Shown: positions 34,213 through 44,168 of the stretch, piece by piece
How positions within the stretch are numbered: the stretch's first letter is position 1
Layout: every line of letters begins with the position of its first letter
Origin: Guillardia theta CCMP2712
Lineage: Eukaryota; Cryptophyceae; Pyrenomonadales; Geminigeraceae
Assembly (NCBI RefSeq): GCF_000315625.1
Contig: NW_005434601.1
Location: forward strand, 330,936-394,935
Length of the DNA: 64,000 bases
Direction: 5' to 3'
The notes under the pieces: model-generated
Told to the model about the DNA's origin: nothing
Databases searched by the model: none
What the model saw: the letters and a program-made list of their open reading frames with translations, nothing else
Program-made: the position numbers and the translations under genes

Positions 34213-36621
34213 ATGGTTTTCTATCTCAGCGGCGGTGCAGCCAATATCACTTGGATGGAACGAAAATCAGAGAACAACTTTTCTGCGCACAGCACATTGC
34301 TTTCTTTCCCTTCTCTTCCTTACATCGGCATTATATCAGTCCTCTTGTATTCCAAAATTGCATATACGCTTCTCTTCACAACAATGCAACAGGCTGGGAA
34401 ACGAGTTATTTATTTTCGGAATAGTTCGATAGATTTGGACAGCCGTACAATAGGCTTCTTTTTCCTCCTTGTATCAGTTCTACTAGCTACCCTTCTGATC
34501 ATTTCGTTTCCGGGAGACCTCATGATTTGGGTTGCTTGTGGTCTGCTGCAATTGTTGGCTGGAGGATACACCGCGAGGAAAGTGTTTGCAAGGATTCTGA
34601 ACCAGCAGAAGAAGTTCGAGTATCTCAAGAAGCTCGCCCTCACCTCGGAGGAGAGCAGACGACTCGTCCACACGCTGATACCCGAAAACGTCATGGCCAG
34701 GCTCACGTACCACGAGGACCGCGAGTTCCTTGGCATCGAGATTCCTCGATGCATCGTCATGTTCTGCGCACTGGAGCCACAGACCGAGCTCAAGTCGCTG
34801 CTGGGGCACGAGAGCTTCAAGCTGCTTGACCGAGTCTTCCAGGACTTTGACGAGGCAGTCCAGATCTTCGGCATGTACAAGTACCAGCATGTCGGCGACT
34901 GGTACATCGTCACGTGCCCCCGTGTAGCCCAGCCGTTCGACCGCGAGGTCCAGGAGTCAGAGTATCCCTTGAGCTACTTCGAGGAGATGTGCTTGCTGGC
35001 AGAGGAGCTGGAGACTCGTGCAAAGAAGTTCGAGATCAACGGGAGCAGGCTGACCCTCCGGGTTGGCCTCCACTGTGGGGCTGCAGCAGGAGCTGTGGTG
35101 GGGCTGCATCGGGCCTTCTACTGCGTGTACGGGGACACGATCAACACCACAGCTCGCATGTGCAAGTACGCGCAGTGCTCGCAGATGCTGTGCACGGAAG
35201 AGTTTGCGGAGGAGGTGAAGAGACTGAAGAGCAGCAAGTTGTCAGCAGAGCCGATGGCTCGGATCGAAGTGAAGGGGAAGGGAACCATGAACGTCTATCG
35301 GGTGATCCTCGACAGCGAGCAGGAAGTTCAGTCGCCCATCACGCTGAAAGACATTCAGCTGCAGCGAGATGCAAGTGGCACTTGCCTGCCGCTGCCGCTG
35401 AGAAGACCTTTGGATATGTTCTCAAACCCCACCACAGAGTTCAACTTCAGGAGCGAGCAGGCGCGGGATCACTGGATCACCATCGCCACCAGGCTTCTCC
35501 TGCACTTCATTGCCGTCCTGTCGCAGCTCAACGTCTTGAAGGTCTTTCCACTCGACGAGCTCTGCCCCTTCGACCCTCCTGCTGCCAGCCGATGCCTCCT
35601 GCTGAGGCAGCTCGCCGTCATCGGGGTACATGCTTGCGTCATCACCTCTTACTTAACCTTCACCGTGCGGAGTCTGTGGGAGGAGCTCAAGGTCTGTCCC
35701 AAGTTCTACCGGCACTTCATCATCTCCAAGATCAGCTGCGTCTGCTTCGCCGTCATCGCCAACCAATTTCTCGCCAGCGATCGCATCACCGTCATCTTCA
35801 GCGCCATCCTCGTCTTCACCAACCTCATCACCTGCGGCAAGTCGCTCTTGAGCTTGCTCCTCATGGCGATCCTTGGCGTCTCCTCCTCCACCGTGATCCT
35901 CATGCTCGACATGGGGCTGGCGAGGAGCTTCGTGATCCCCATCGCTCTCTCCGTCACTCTCCTCGTCACGCAGCTCAAGTCTCGGGCGCTGGAGCTCACG
36001 GAGGGCAACCGCCTGCAGTACTACAAGGTCATCGAGTTTGAGCTCGGGCGCTTTGAGTCCGTCCTGCGGGATCTGCTCCCGGTGGAGCAGGAAGACTTCT
36101 GTAAGACGAGGTTGAGGAGCCGCCGCGCCGTTGTCCTCCAGCTCGACGTCTGCAACTTCACGCAGCTCTCAGCCGCCATGGCGCCGCTCGCGCTCGCGCG
36201 CGCCATGCACAAGCTGTTCTCCTCCTTCGACCAGATGGTCCTCGACCGTAGCCTCTTCAAGGTCGACACCATCGGGGATGCCTACGTCGTAGTCGGGTGG
36301 CTGCCAGAGGAGAGGGGGGAGGGTGAGAAGCTTCGGTCCCTTGAGGTCTGCCGCTCGGTGCTGTCGCTGGCTCGGCTCATGGTGGAGGAGGTGCAAGCTT
36401 GCGGTATGTGCTGCAGGGTCGGCGTGTCGGTCGGGTCTGTGGCAGCGGGGGTGAGGGGGAGGATGCAGTCGAGGTTCCATGTGGAGGGACCGGCAATGCA
36501 GGAGGCGGAGCTGCTGGAGCGACGATGCGCGCAGAATGCCGTGCATGTGAGCTGGAAGTTGGGGGAGATGATGGGGAGGAAGAGGAGGGAGGGAGAAGGA
36601 GCCCTTGGTTGCTTCCTGTAA
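34213..36621 (+). CDS. membrane class III nucleotide cyclase with two cyclase domains
   Basis: One exon, 802 residues, with the layout of animal transmembrane adenylyl cyclases: hydrophobic segments (~20-120), cyclase domain C1 (~155-385), a second hydrophobic block (~420-600) and C2 (~625-790). C1 keeps VGLHCGAAAGAVVG and VYGDTINTTARM (transition-state Asn and Arg) and one metal-site Asp (HVGDWY), but the first metal Asp is replaced (IVMFCALEP). C2 keeps both Asp residues (VVLQLDVCNFTQLS, VDTIGDAYVVV) but has lost Asn/Arg (EGPAMQEAELLE). So one composite active site is expected, making cAMP or cGMP. The substrate is not clear: the purine-selecting position is Gln in C1 and Asp in C2. Confidence 0.88.
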   Translation: MVFYLSGGAANITWMERKSENNFSAHSTLLSFPSLPYIGIISVLLYSKIAYTLLFTTMQQAGKRVIYFRNSSIDLDSRTIGFFFLLVSVLLATLLIISFPGDLMIWVACGLLQLLAGGYTARKVFARILNQQKKFEYLKKLALTSEESRRLVHTLIPENVMARLTYHEDREFLGIEIPRCIVMFCALEPQTELKSLLGHESFKLLDRVFQDFDEAVQIFGMYKYQHVGDWYIVTCPRVAQPFDREVQESEYPLSYFEEMCLLAEELETRAKKFEINGSRLTLRVGLHCGAAAGAVVGLHRAFYCVYGDTINTTARMCKYAQCSQMLCTEEFAEEVKRLKSSKLSAEPMARIEVKGKGTMNVYRVILDSEQEVQSPITLKDIQLQRDASGTCLPLPLRRPLDMFSNPTTEFNFRSEQARDHWITIATRLLLHFIAVLSQLNVLKVFPLDELCPFDPPAASRCLLLRQLAVIGVHACVITSYLTFTVRSLWEELKVCPKFYRHFIISKISCVCFAVIANQFLASDRITVIFSAILVFTNLITCGKSLLSLLLMAILGVSSSTVILMLDMGLARSFVIPIALSVTLLVTQLKSRALELTEGNRLQYYKVIEFELGRFESVLRDLLPVEQEDFCKTRLRSRRAVVLQLDVCNFTQLSAAMAPLALARAMHKLFSSFDQMVLDRSLFKVDTIGDAYVVVGWLPEERGEGEKLRSLEVCRSVLSLARLMVEEVQACGMCCRVGVSVGSVAAGVRGRMQSRFHVEGPAMQEAELLERRCAQNAVHVSWKLGEMMGRKRREGEGALGCFL

Positions 36622-36887
36622 CTCCAGGAGAAGGTCGACAGTGTTATAATAGATGTGAAGTTTCTTTCGTGCCTTGCCCTTCTCTCCCTCCCTCCTACTT
36701 CTCCTTCGTCTTTGTTTACATCTCGTTTGTCTTTCTTTACTTCTTCTCCAGTCCCTCATACCTGCACATTCACGTTACCTCCTCCCTACCCCGCTTCCTC
36801 CTCCTCCTCCTCCTCCTCCTCCTCCTCTAGCTCCCCTACCACCTCCTCTATCTTATCATTTCCTTACCCTCCACTCACTTCCTCTCC

Positions 36888-39341
36888 TTACCATCTCTGC
36901 AGTTTCTCGCAGGCTCGCTCCATGTCTTGGGTGGCACCGGCGAAGCTGAAACGAATGAACTCTCCTCCTCGCGAGAGGTCGAAGTCCTGCCTCACGTCAG
37001 GCGGCCACCATGGGCCTCCTTGACTTCCAGTTCAAGCAGGCGATCGAGAAAAAGGGGATAGTCGAAGAGGAGGCGGAGGAGGAGGAAGGAGAAGAGTACG
37101 TAGAGGAAGGGGAGGACAGAGGAGAAGGGAATACCAAGCCGGGAGTGACGGCAACGGAGCAGCTGCGTCACGAGAGTGAGGACGGGGGAAGAGGAGGAGG
37201 CAGACTCACTCAGCGAGGATCTTCTTGGCGAGCTCCATGCTGTCCTTACAGCTGCATCTCATCTCAAACAAGCTCTCTCCTCCTCCCCTCCCCCACCCTG
37301 CGGGTCCCAGCATGTGCTTGACGTGCGCGTAGATGTAGAAGGCTCCCTGACGTATCGGTCAGAGATGAAAAGTAGAGGACGGAAGAAAGGGAGAGGAGGA
37401 TGAAGAGCGAGGGAGGGCGTGGAGAAAGAGAAAGACGAGAGGTGGATGAGATGGAGCATGACGAGGTGAAGGAGGTTGACGAGGTGGTGGTGGTGGAGGA
37501 GGAGGAGGAGGAGGAGATCAGAAGGAGGAGGAGATCAGAAGGAGGAGGAGGAGGAGGAGGAGGAGGAGGAGGAGGAGGAGGAGGAGGAGGANNNNNNNNN
37601 NNNNNNNNNNNNNNNNNNNNNNNNNNNNNNNNNNNNNNNNNNNNNNNNNNNNNNNNNNNNNNNNNNNNNNNNNNNNNNNNNNNNNNNNNNNNNNNNNNNN
37701 NNNNNNNNNNNNNNNNNNNNNNNNNNNNNNNNNNNNNNNNNNNNNNNNNNNNNNNNNNNNNNNNNNNNNNNNNNNNNNNNNNNNNNNNNNNNNNNNNNNN
37801 NNNNNNNNNNNNNNNNNNNNNNNNNNNNNNNNNNNNNNNNNNNNNNNNNNNNNNNNNNNNNNNNNNNNNNNNNNNNNNNNNNNNNNNNNNNNNNNNNNNN
37901 NNNNNNNNNNNNNNNNNNNNNNNNNNNNNNNNNNNNNNNNNNNNNNNNNCGTACGAGGGAGGTGGAGGAGGAGGAGGAGGAGGATTGCGGACAAGGACCT
38001 GTGGCCTGCTGAGCTCGTGGAAGCCAGCCTTCGGGAGTCCATTAAGGAGAACCTGCAAGGCTGTGAGGAGACGCAGCGAGAAAGGAAGGGAATGAAGCAT
38101 CGCTGGTCGGAACAAGGGGAAGAGAAAGCCGAGGAGGAGGACGGAGGCGGGGGAGAAGGAGTTAAGCACCTCTCGGTTTTTCTTGTACCGTTCGACATGT
38201 TGTTCCAATTCATCTATGCAATCAAATGCAGCAATTCCTGCAAAGAGAGTCGACGAGACGAGGAAGAGGAGCAGGAGGCGAGTCAGAAGGAGATCAGTCA
38301 GAGGGAGGCGGAGGAGAGAGGAAGGGTCACCAGCGAGCTGGGAGAGGGTGGGAGCGGAGATGAAGAAGTTCTGCAGGAGATTCTCAAAAGATTGAGCAAG
38401 CTGAGGATCCTGGCAGACGATCCATCCCAGTCGCCATCCTGTCATCGAGTAGTACTTGGAGAAGCTGTTGATGATCACCTGCTCCTCCTTCAGTTCCCCC
38501 TTCCCCCTGCGCCTCCTCCACCTTCTCCGCACGCTCACCGCGTCCTTCTTGAACTGCAGCGCCGAGTCGGCGCGGCCCTCCATGATGATGCCGTGGTAGA
38601 TCTCGTCGGAGATGAGGCGGATGCCGTGAGTCGAGCAGCAGGAGCAGAGGTCCTGCATCTCCGACGAGCGCAAGATGGTCCCCGTGGGGTTGGAAGGAGA
38701 GGCGAGGATGAGCCCATGGATCTTCCCTCCCTTCATCGCTTCTTCCAGCATGGCGCGAGTTGGCTGCCAGTTCGTCTCCTCCCCCACTGGCAGCTCAACC
38801 ACCTCAACTCCGAGAGCCTCTAAGATGTTGCGGTAGCACGGATACCCAGGAGAAGCCATTGCCACCCGATCGCCATGGTCGAAGGCGCCAGTGAAGGCAA
38901 CGATGAAGGCTCCACTGCTACCTGTTGTGACCAGCACACTACCTGCATCAACCTCCACCCCGTAGCTTGTCTTATAGTGCCCTGCTATCTTCTCCCTCAG
39001 CTCCCGCACCCCTGCTGCCTCTGTGTAGCCCAGCTTCTCTTCCCCCTGCAATGCGGCGCTCGCAGCTTCCCTGACCTGTAGCTCTGTCAACAACAACATC
39101 CATCCTCGCCTCTATCCTGGCTGCTTCCAACTTTACCCTCAACCTCACCCCCTCCGCTCCTTTCCTCCACTTTGCCTTCCCTCCTTCTCCTCCTCTCCTC
39201 TCGTTGTCCTCTCACCTTCCTGGGTGCAGGGGAGGAGGGCTGGCCGACTTCAAGGTGGATGGTCTCCTTGGGGTCCTTCGCCAGCGCCTCTCGCATCACC
39301 TCCATCACCAGGAACGCGCGCGTCCGCCCTCGCTCCGACAT
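36888..39341 (-). CDS. class I/II PLP-dependent aminotransferase
   Basis: Seven exons join in phase: 39341-39216, 39081-38331, 38237-38170, 38052-37999, 37346-37297, 37251-37210 and 36990-36888, about 397 residues. Fold-type I marks are present: GYTEAAGVRELREKIAGHY, TTGSSGAFIVAF, SPGYPCYRN, ASPSNPTGTI, LISDEIYHGI, the PLP lysine in INSFSKYYSMTGWRLGW, then GAFYIYAHV and EFIRFSFAGATQDMERAC. This resembles aspartate/aromatic aminotransferases of the bacterial-like I-gamma type. No signal peptide precedes MSERGRTRAF, so cytosol or mitochondrion is likely. An Arg-rich insert (VSVRRRWRRRRGKGELKEEQ) precedes the lysine motif. The N gap falls inside the intron between 37,999 and 37,346, so coding appears complete. 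Confidence 0.88.
37485..37949. repeat. GGA microsatellite running into a 358-base assembly gap
   Basis: ggaggaggag runs from about 37,496 to 37,591, then Ns from 37,592 to 37,949, then cgtacgagggaggtggagga. The gap is flanked by the same repeat on both sides, so it is probably an unresolved array. It is intronic to the aminotransferase. Confidence 0.95.
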
Positions 39342-39344
39342 GGC

Positions 39345-39595
39345 GGCCCCCCCGATACCGAGATTGAGGTGGGCCAGGAGGGGATGAGGGTATAAGAGTG
39401 AGGGGGATGATGCAGGGGAGGGCGGTATGAGGGGCTGTGGCAGCGGCACTGCTGGGGCGGGCCTGTGAGAGGGGGGAAGGGGGGGCAGGGAAGGGGGATG
39501 AGGGCGAAGGGGTATGAGGGAGATGATTTAATATGGCTCTTGGCGAAGGGTCAGGGTTTTTAAGAGGCGCCGTCGTCCCGCCCGCCGTCTAGACC
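39345..39595. promoter_or_regulatory. divergent promoter with GGGGATGAGGGTAT-type repeats
   Basis: Lies between the aminotransferase start (39,341, minus) and the 57-residue gene start (39,596, plus). Words gaggggatgagggtataaga, gagggcggtatgaggggctg and gaaggggtatgaggga occur three times. It is G-rich on the plus strand like the other tracts, with GGGTAT in place of GGGGTA. Confidence 0.4.
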
Positions 39596-40332
39596 ATGCT
39601 GTTCTCCCGCCTCGTAAGTTCCTGCTCGCCTCCTCCTCCCGATTCCGCTGCGCCTCTTCCCCTGTCTCCCTGTCTCCCTGTCTCCCTCTCTTCTTTCTTT
39701 CTTGTATTCATCCTTGTATCCTGTTGTATTCTTCAATTGTGTGCCCCCATCCATTTTGTCCTCTCAAACGTTGCTGGATAGCTTCGTTGTTTCGTTTGAA
39801 AACTCGAGGTGCTTCTAGCGCTTTGCTCCGTCTGACTTAACGAGTATTATGATTCATGTTCTAAGATTTTTCACAAACGTTGTTTGTTTTGAAGATCGTG
39901 CATCCTGGTTCACTCGCCTGTAGTTGCTGTTGCCTTGCTTTGGGACAAAAAACGAAGCGATGAAACGATTTGTTCTTAATCGGATCGTATCTTCGTTTTC
40001 AGTGTTGTTTTCTAATTCTCTGGAAAATTCTGTTTTGTTCTGCATTACTTGTCTGAGCAATATCCTGTTCCCTTGATCGCATCCTGTGGTATCCAACGGT
40101 TGTGGAGGGCTCACATTGTGTGACAGGATTGCTCGTTCCCTGCCTACTTCTACACCCAGCCCATGGCTACTGGACCTGGCTTCTACGACAACTTGTGCCC
40201 CCAGTCCTGGCAGGATGGCTCCGCTGCCACCTTCACCCTCCAGGATCCCCACCAGCAGAGTAAGAGCTTGTTGATTTTTTGTGAGCTTTACCTGACCTGC
40301 TTTGTACAGCCTTCGATTGCCCGGGAAACTAA
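39596..40332 (+). CDS. 57-residue protein, copy 1 of an inverted pair
   Basis: Exons 39596-39613, 40127-40259 and 40310-40332 join in phase (0, 1) to 58 codons. The peptide is MLFSRL, then DCSFPAYFYTQPMATGPGFY, DNLCPQSWQDGSAAT, LQDPHQQ and TFDCPGN before TAA. It is polar, has three Cys and many Gln/Pro/Tyr, and has no transmembrane stretch. The same gene structure and almost the same peptide are found on the minus strand at 58,493-59,443. Agreement of three exons, phases and stop codon in two diverged genomic contexts argues that this is a real coding gene. The function is unknown. The first intron is long (513 bases). Confidence 0.75.
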
Positions 40333-40531
40333 GCTATCCGTTTGTATATGTGATTACGTAAACGGTTTCGAAAAACTTCAATCGTGTCTGCGTTTCGGTT
40401 TTCTCCCCATCCCTCAACCCGATCTAGAAGATCTATTTTTATTCGTCATGTTACAAGGCTACAGCCGCTTGGAGGATTCTCCGCCACTGGCAAACACATC
40501 ATGTCAAATCGAACATATGCTGCCTCAACGC

Positions 40532-42299
40532 TCACCTGAGCTGACGGAGAGCCGTGATCGCACAGCGAGCAAGGGCCATCCTACAAACAGCTGTTACTGG
40601 CAGCAGCTTACTTGTATCACAAATTACCGATGTGTGATGGGCCTCTCCAGTCAAGGCTTCCATGCTGTTCCCCACGTATGTGATCATCCCAAGATCATAG
40701 CGGACGGACCAAACCACACTGCTCAAAGACAAAGGAGATCAGCAAAGCGCAAGATGACGAGCAGCGGTGAGATCACGAAGAGATAGCAAAAAAAGCTCGA
40801 ACATACCTGTCTCCGATAGAGTCGTAGTAGGATCTTGCTCCAGGAGGGAGGGAGCCCAAGTGAACTCCATATATTCTGTTGTCCCTCCCTGATTCCAACA
40901 TGCTGGGCATGCCCGCGAAGACCGTGTTGTGAACATTCCTCTTGGACCTGTAGAAGGGACCATCCTGACCAGTCGGGCAGATTAGAACAGCATCTTCCAA
41001 GGCTGCCTTTGTCACCTGATATTCCACTGGTCGGATTTGCCACCTGCAACCCGCTAGTGTCACTGACACGACTGGAGCACCATTTGAAGCAAGCACCCGA
41101 AGATCTCGTTGATGACCGAGAGGGAGCCGAACCCGCCGAGGAAGACGATGTTGTTTCCTGACGCTCGGATTACATCGGTCCAAGTACATCAAGTTGCGGA
41201 TCACCAGAGGATGCGTAACCTCGCAGGTCTGTCTTGGAGATCATGTGCAGGTCCGGATAATCGGTGAACGAAGGGAAGACTGCACCGACCTGTAAGAATC
41301 GTGCATCTCCAACATTGATCAGTCACCGATAGTATGTGCAGCTTCATCCCACGCTGCAGCTCTGATTGTAGCAGTTCGAAAATCTCCGAACGTTTTCACC
41401 ATCACCTGGTTCAGGAGGAGTGTCAGTGCGGGTGACTCGAGGCTCACAATGCCGGCCACCTCGGGGTGATCTTTTCGTAAGACGCTCTTGAAGTTGGTGA
41501 TGGAGTTCGAGTGCCCATAGAGCGAAGTCTCTGGACCAGTGTACAGGTAAATCTGTCGAACCTAGTCAATCCGTTGACAATGCGTGGCCCCATGGCAGCG
41601 GCGACTCACAACGTTCGGGTAGTACTGCGGATGCTCTGGCCGCAGCGGTTCTGGGGAGCAGGTGAGCACGAGGGGCAGCAAAACATGCGCTCACTCACCC
41701 CACTGAACTTTCTGCCCTCCAAACTGCTCGAGCGACGACACTCGAGCACCTCGTTGTTGCGCAAGAAGCACATCCCCACGCTGACAAGCATGATCGTGAG
41801 ACGAGTTGCCTCACCAGTTCACAAAGTGCAGGGGATGAAAGTAAACCTGGAAGATCAGGGACGGCATCCTCTCTACGAGGAGAAGGGGACATAGTACGAG
41901 GGCGGCGAATACAGCCTGCAAGTCGTTGAATCAAGATCCGATTTCTCAATTCCACTACTCTCATCTCAACATCTCAACGCCGTACATGCAAGTTCAAATA
42001 TCTCACACTTGAACATCAAGACAAGACGACTGATCAAAAGGGAAGCATCGAAACAAAACAGCACCCAAACCCTCAGACACGTAGAAACATTTTCTCGATG
42101 AGGGCAAAGAGCTCCAGCGAAGAAGACCAACAAGGCTGTGGTCTAATACCGATCTTGACATCATCACTCCACTCCCATCCACTCTGATCTTCAACATAAT
42201 ACATACGCCTCCATGAAAGCTCATCGTCCCTCTCGTTTCCCTCCTGCTCCTGCTCCTGCTCCTGCTCCTCCTCTCACTCACCGCTGCTCGCAACCCCAT
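40532..42299 (-). CDS. GATase1-like secreted/anchored protein, paralogue 1
   Basis: First exon 42299-42282 (MGLRAA) joins exon 41915-41847 (AVFAALVLCPLLLVERMPSL), giving a signal peptide or anchor. Later exons, in phase, read PEHPQYYPN, IYLYTGPETSLYGH, VLRKDHPEVAGIVSLES, FRTATIRAAAWDEAAHT, DLRGYASSGNNIVFLGGFGS, DGPFYRSKRNVHNTVFAGMP, LGSLPPGARSYYDSIGD and VVWSVRYDLGMITYVGNSM. The same elements in the same order occur in the plus-strand gene at 56,753-57,972. The flow (NNIVFLGG then INEIFG ... SLPPG ... YDLGMITYVG) is like class I glutamine-amidotransferase-like folds, but no Cys-His pair was found, so the fold call is tentative. It faces the 57-residue gene tail to tail. Confidence 0.65.
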
Positions 42300-42474
42300 G
42301 GCGACCCTTGGCCCTTTTCTTCAATGGTTCCTTATTTTACCGGTTCCTTGTATTAGAGATTCCCTCCTGCGGTTCTTTGTTTCAACGGTTCCTTGTATTC
42401 TCCTGAAAAAATCTTGTCCGAACATGAACGAGCAGCCGCAAGTCAGAGGATCAGGGGCTGCGAAGTAGACGGAG

Positions 42475-42670
42475 ACGGAGACGGAGACGCAGAGGGAGAG
42501 GGGGAGGGAGGGAGGGAGGGAGGGAGGGAGGGAGGGAGGGAGGGAGGGAAGGAGGGAGGGAGTGAGTGAGGGAGGGAGTGAGGGAGGGAGGGGGGAGAGA
42601 GAAGGAGGAAAGGAGGGAGAGGGAGAGACGAGAGGAGAGGCAGGGGGAGGAGAATGGGGGGGGGGGAGGA
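42475..42670. repeat. GGGAGG microsatellite
   Basis: gggagg/gggagt runs with short acggag hexamers at the left edge and ggggggg at 42,657-42,667. It lies between divergent gene starts at 42,299 and 42,843. Just left of it, at 42,340-42,400, the words cggttccttgtatt occur twice. Confidence 0.85.
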
Positions 42671-42842
42671 GGAGAGAGGCGACGCATCCTTACGGCTGCT
42701 CTACAGACCTGGATCTTCGGCTCAAGGACTATCGATGAACTGGCCCTGACTGCACGATTTGGAAGCCTTGGACTAGAGGAAGGGAGGAGGTGGAGGAAAA
42801 GACTAGAGGAAGAGACTTGAGAGCATCTTCAAGGAGAAAGGG

Positions 42843-44141
42843 TTGATGTCTGCTGCTCTTGCTAGTAGAGCATCTGGCCTGTTCCTCGGCCTTAAGCTAG
42901 GCAGGCGGCCACATGCTCTGTTGCTGCTCCTGGTGCGTTCAATGGGCGCAATGAACGATTGTTTTGCGGGTGGAAGGCAGACGAGGAGCGTGATGAGGTT
43001 GCGAGGAGGATCGGCCGATGGGACCTGGAGGGAGCGCGGCACGGCGTTGGATGATGTCAGAGCGTACAGATCTTCTGTATTGGGAGAAACGTTCTTCCTT
43101 CTGACGTCAAAGGATGCAGACAAGTGGTACGGGTGTCCTCACTGCCAGTTCATCAACGAGCACACGTCTGTTCTCAAGCAGCACATTCTCAACCATACAA
43201 GCAAACCTGCTGGTAACTGCTCTGCGCTACCTGAAGCTGCCTGGAAGATGCGAGCAGTGCTGGCTGCAAGTCAGGGCGAGGTGCTGGAGTACGTCATCCA
43301 ACAGCGAGCGGCAGGTCAGGATGCCAACGGCTCGCTCTGGGTTCCTTTCAGCGGTCAGCAGCAGGAGGCGAGGATGCGTCGGCAGCGAGAGGAGGTAGGG
43401 AGTCAGGGAGGAGAGGAGACGAAGAGTGCGGAGAAGATGCGGAGAATATCTGAAGGGGAAGGCTGGGTCCCTCTTGTGGTGAAGGTGTACAACCAAAGCA
43501 GCAAAGAAATGCTCTGCTTGAACCTGCTCAGGAAGACGGAGACAACGATCCAGGAGATCAAGGAGGAGGTGAGGCTCAGCACCGGCATCCCAAGTGAGCT
43601 CCAACGAGCCGTATGTCGAGGAAGGTTCCTCAGGAACGGCAGCACCTTGCAGGAGTTGGCAGTGAGCAAGGAGGGTGGCCCTTGCTTGTACATCATTCCT
43701 GAGGTGGCAGAGGATGCAGGCGGGGACGAGTCGGGGGGTAGGGAGGCGAAGAACGAAAGCTTGCTGGTGAAGGAGGACTTGGGCAGGGCCTCTCCTGGGT
43801 CACTGCAGTCGAACTTAATGATTGCGAGGATGATTCAGCGAATGAGAAATTACCTGACGGGGGAGAACATCTCGTCGTCCCCAGTTGATCTCGTCCGCAT
43901 GAATGAGTCGGCAGTGATCGAAGTGGGAGGGAGGCGACTCAACGTCACCTTCACCACCATCACTCCGACTAACTCGTCGATGTTCGACCGCGTGCTCGAG
44001 TTCAGAATGCCTGCCTTGGACCCGATTCTGCAATCAGACGGGCAGCTAGCTGAGGATGTGAGGGCGGACGGGACAGGCTGGGGAGGGTTTGGGGGAGGAA
44101 AGGAAGAGGGAGGTCAAGACAACGACATTTATGGAACCTAG
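42843..44141 (+). CDS. C2H2 zinc-finger plus ubiquitin-like domain protein with secretory-type leader
   Basis: One exon, 432 residues. The N-terminus has basic residues then a hydrophobic core (PHALLLLLVRSMGAMND), followed at ~50 by SVMRLRGGSADG. Residues ~94-120 form one C2H2 finger (GCPHCQFINEHTSVLKQHILNH). Residues ~207-285 resemble a ubiquitin-like fold: VPLVVKVYNQSSKEMLCLNL, TIQEIKEEVRLSTGIPSELQ, AVCRGRFLRNGSTLQEL. The remaining ~140 residues are polar with IEVGGRRLNVTFTTITPTNS. The combination is not one I know. If the leader is real, the protein would enter the ER or plastid route, where a ubiquitin-like protein could serve an ERAD/SELMA-type import system (inference). Confidence 0.75.
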   Translation: MMSAALASRASGLFLGLKLGRRPHALLLLLVRSMGAMNDCFAGGRQTRSVMRLRGGSADGTWRERGTALDDVRAYRSSVLGETFFLLTSKDADKWYGCPHCQFINEHTSVLKQHILNHTSKPAGNCSALPEAAWKMRAVLAASQGEVLEYVIQQRAAGQDANGSLWVPFSGQQQEARMRRQREEVGSQGGEETKSAEKMRRISEGEGWVPLVVKVYNQSSKEMLCLNLLRKTETTIQEIKEEVRLSTGIPSELQRAVCRGRFLRNGSTLQELAVSKEGGPCLYIIPEVAEDAGGDESGGREAKNESLLVKEDLGRASPGSLQSNLMIARMIQRMRNYLTGENISSSPVDLVRMNESAVIEVGGRRLNVTFTTITPTNSSMFDRVLEFRMPALDPILQSDGQLAEDVRADGTGWGGFGGGKEEGGQDNDIYGT

Positions 44142-44168
44142 TCAGGCAAGAGAGTTCATATGCTCGAA

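Noticed and set aside
34914-36041. 375-codon plus-strand frame inside the cyclase
   Set aside because: It is out of frame with the two recognisable cyclase domains and has a His/Arg/Pro-rich shadow composition.
37400-38213. Frames running through the N gap
   Set aside because: They consist of X runs and GGA-repeat peptides. The aminotransferase joins across this region as an intron.
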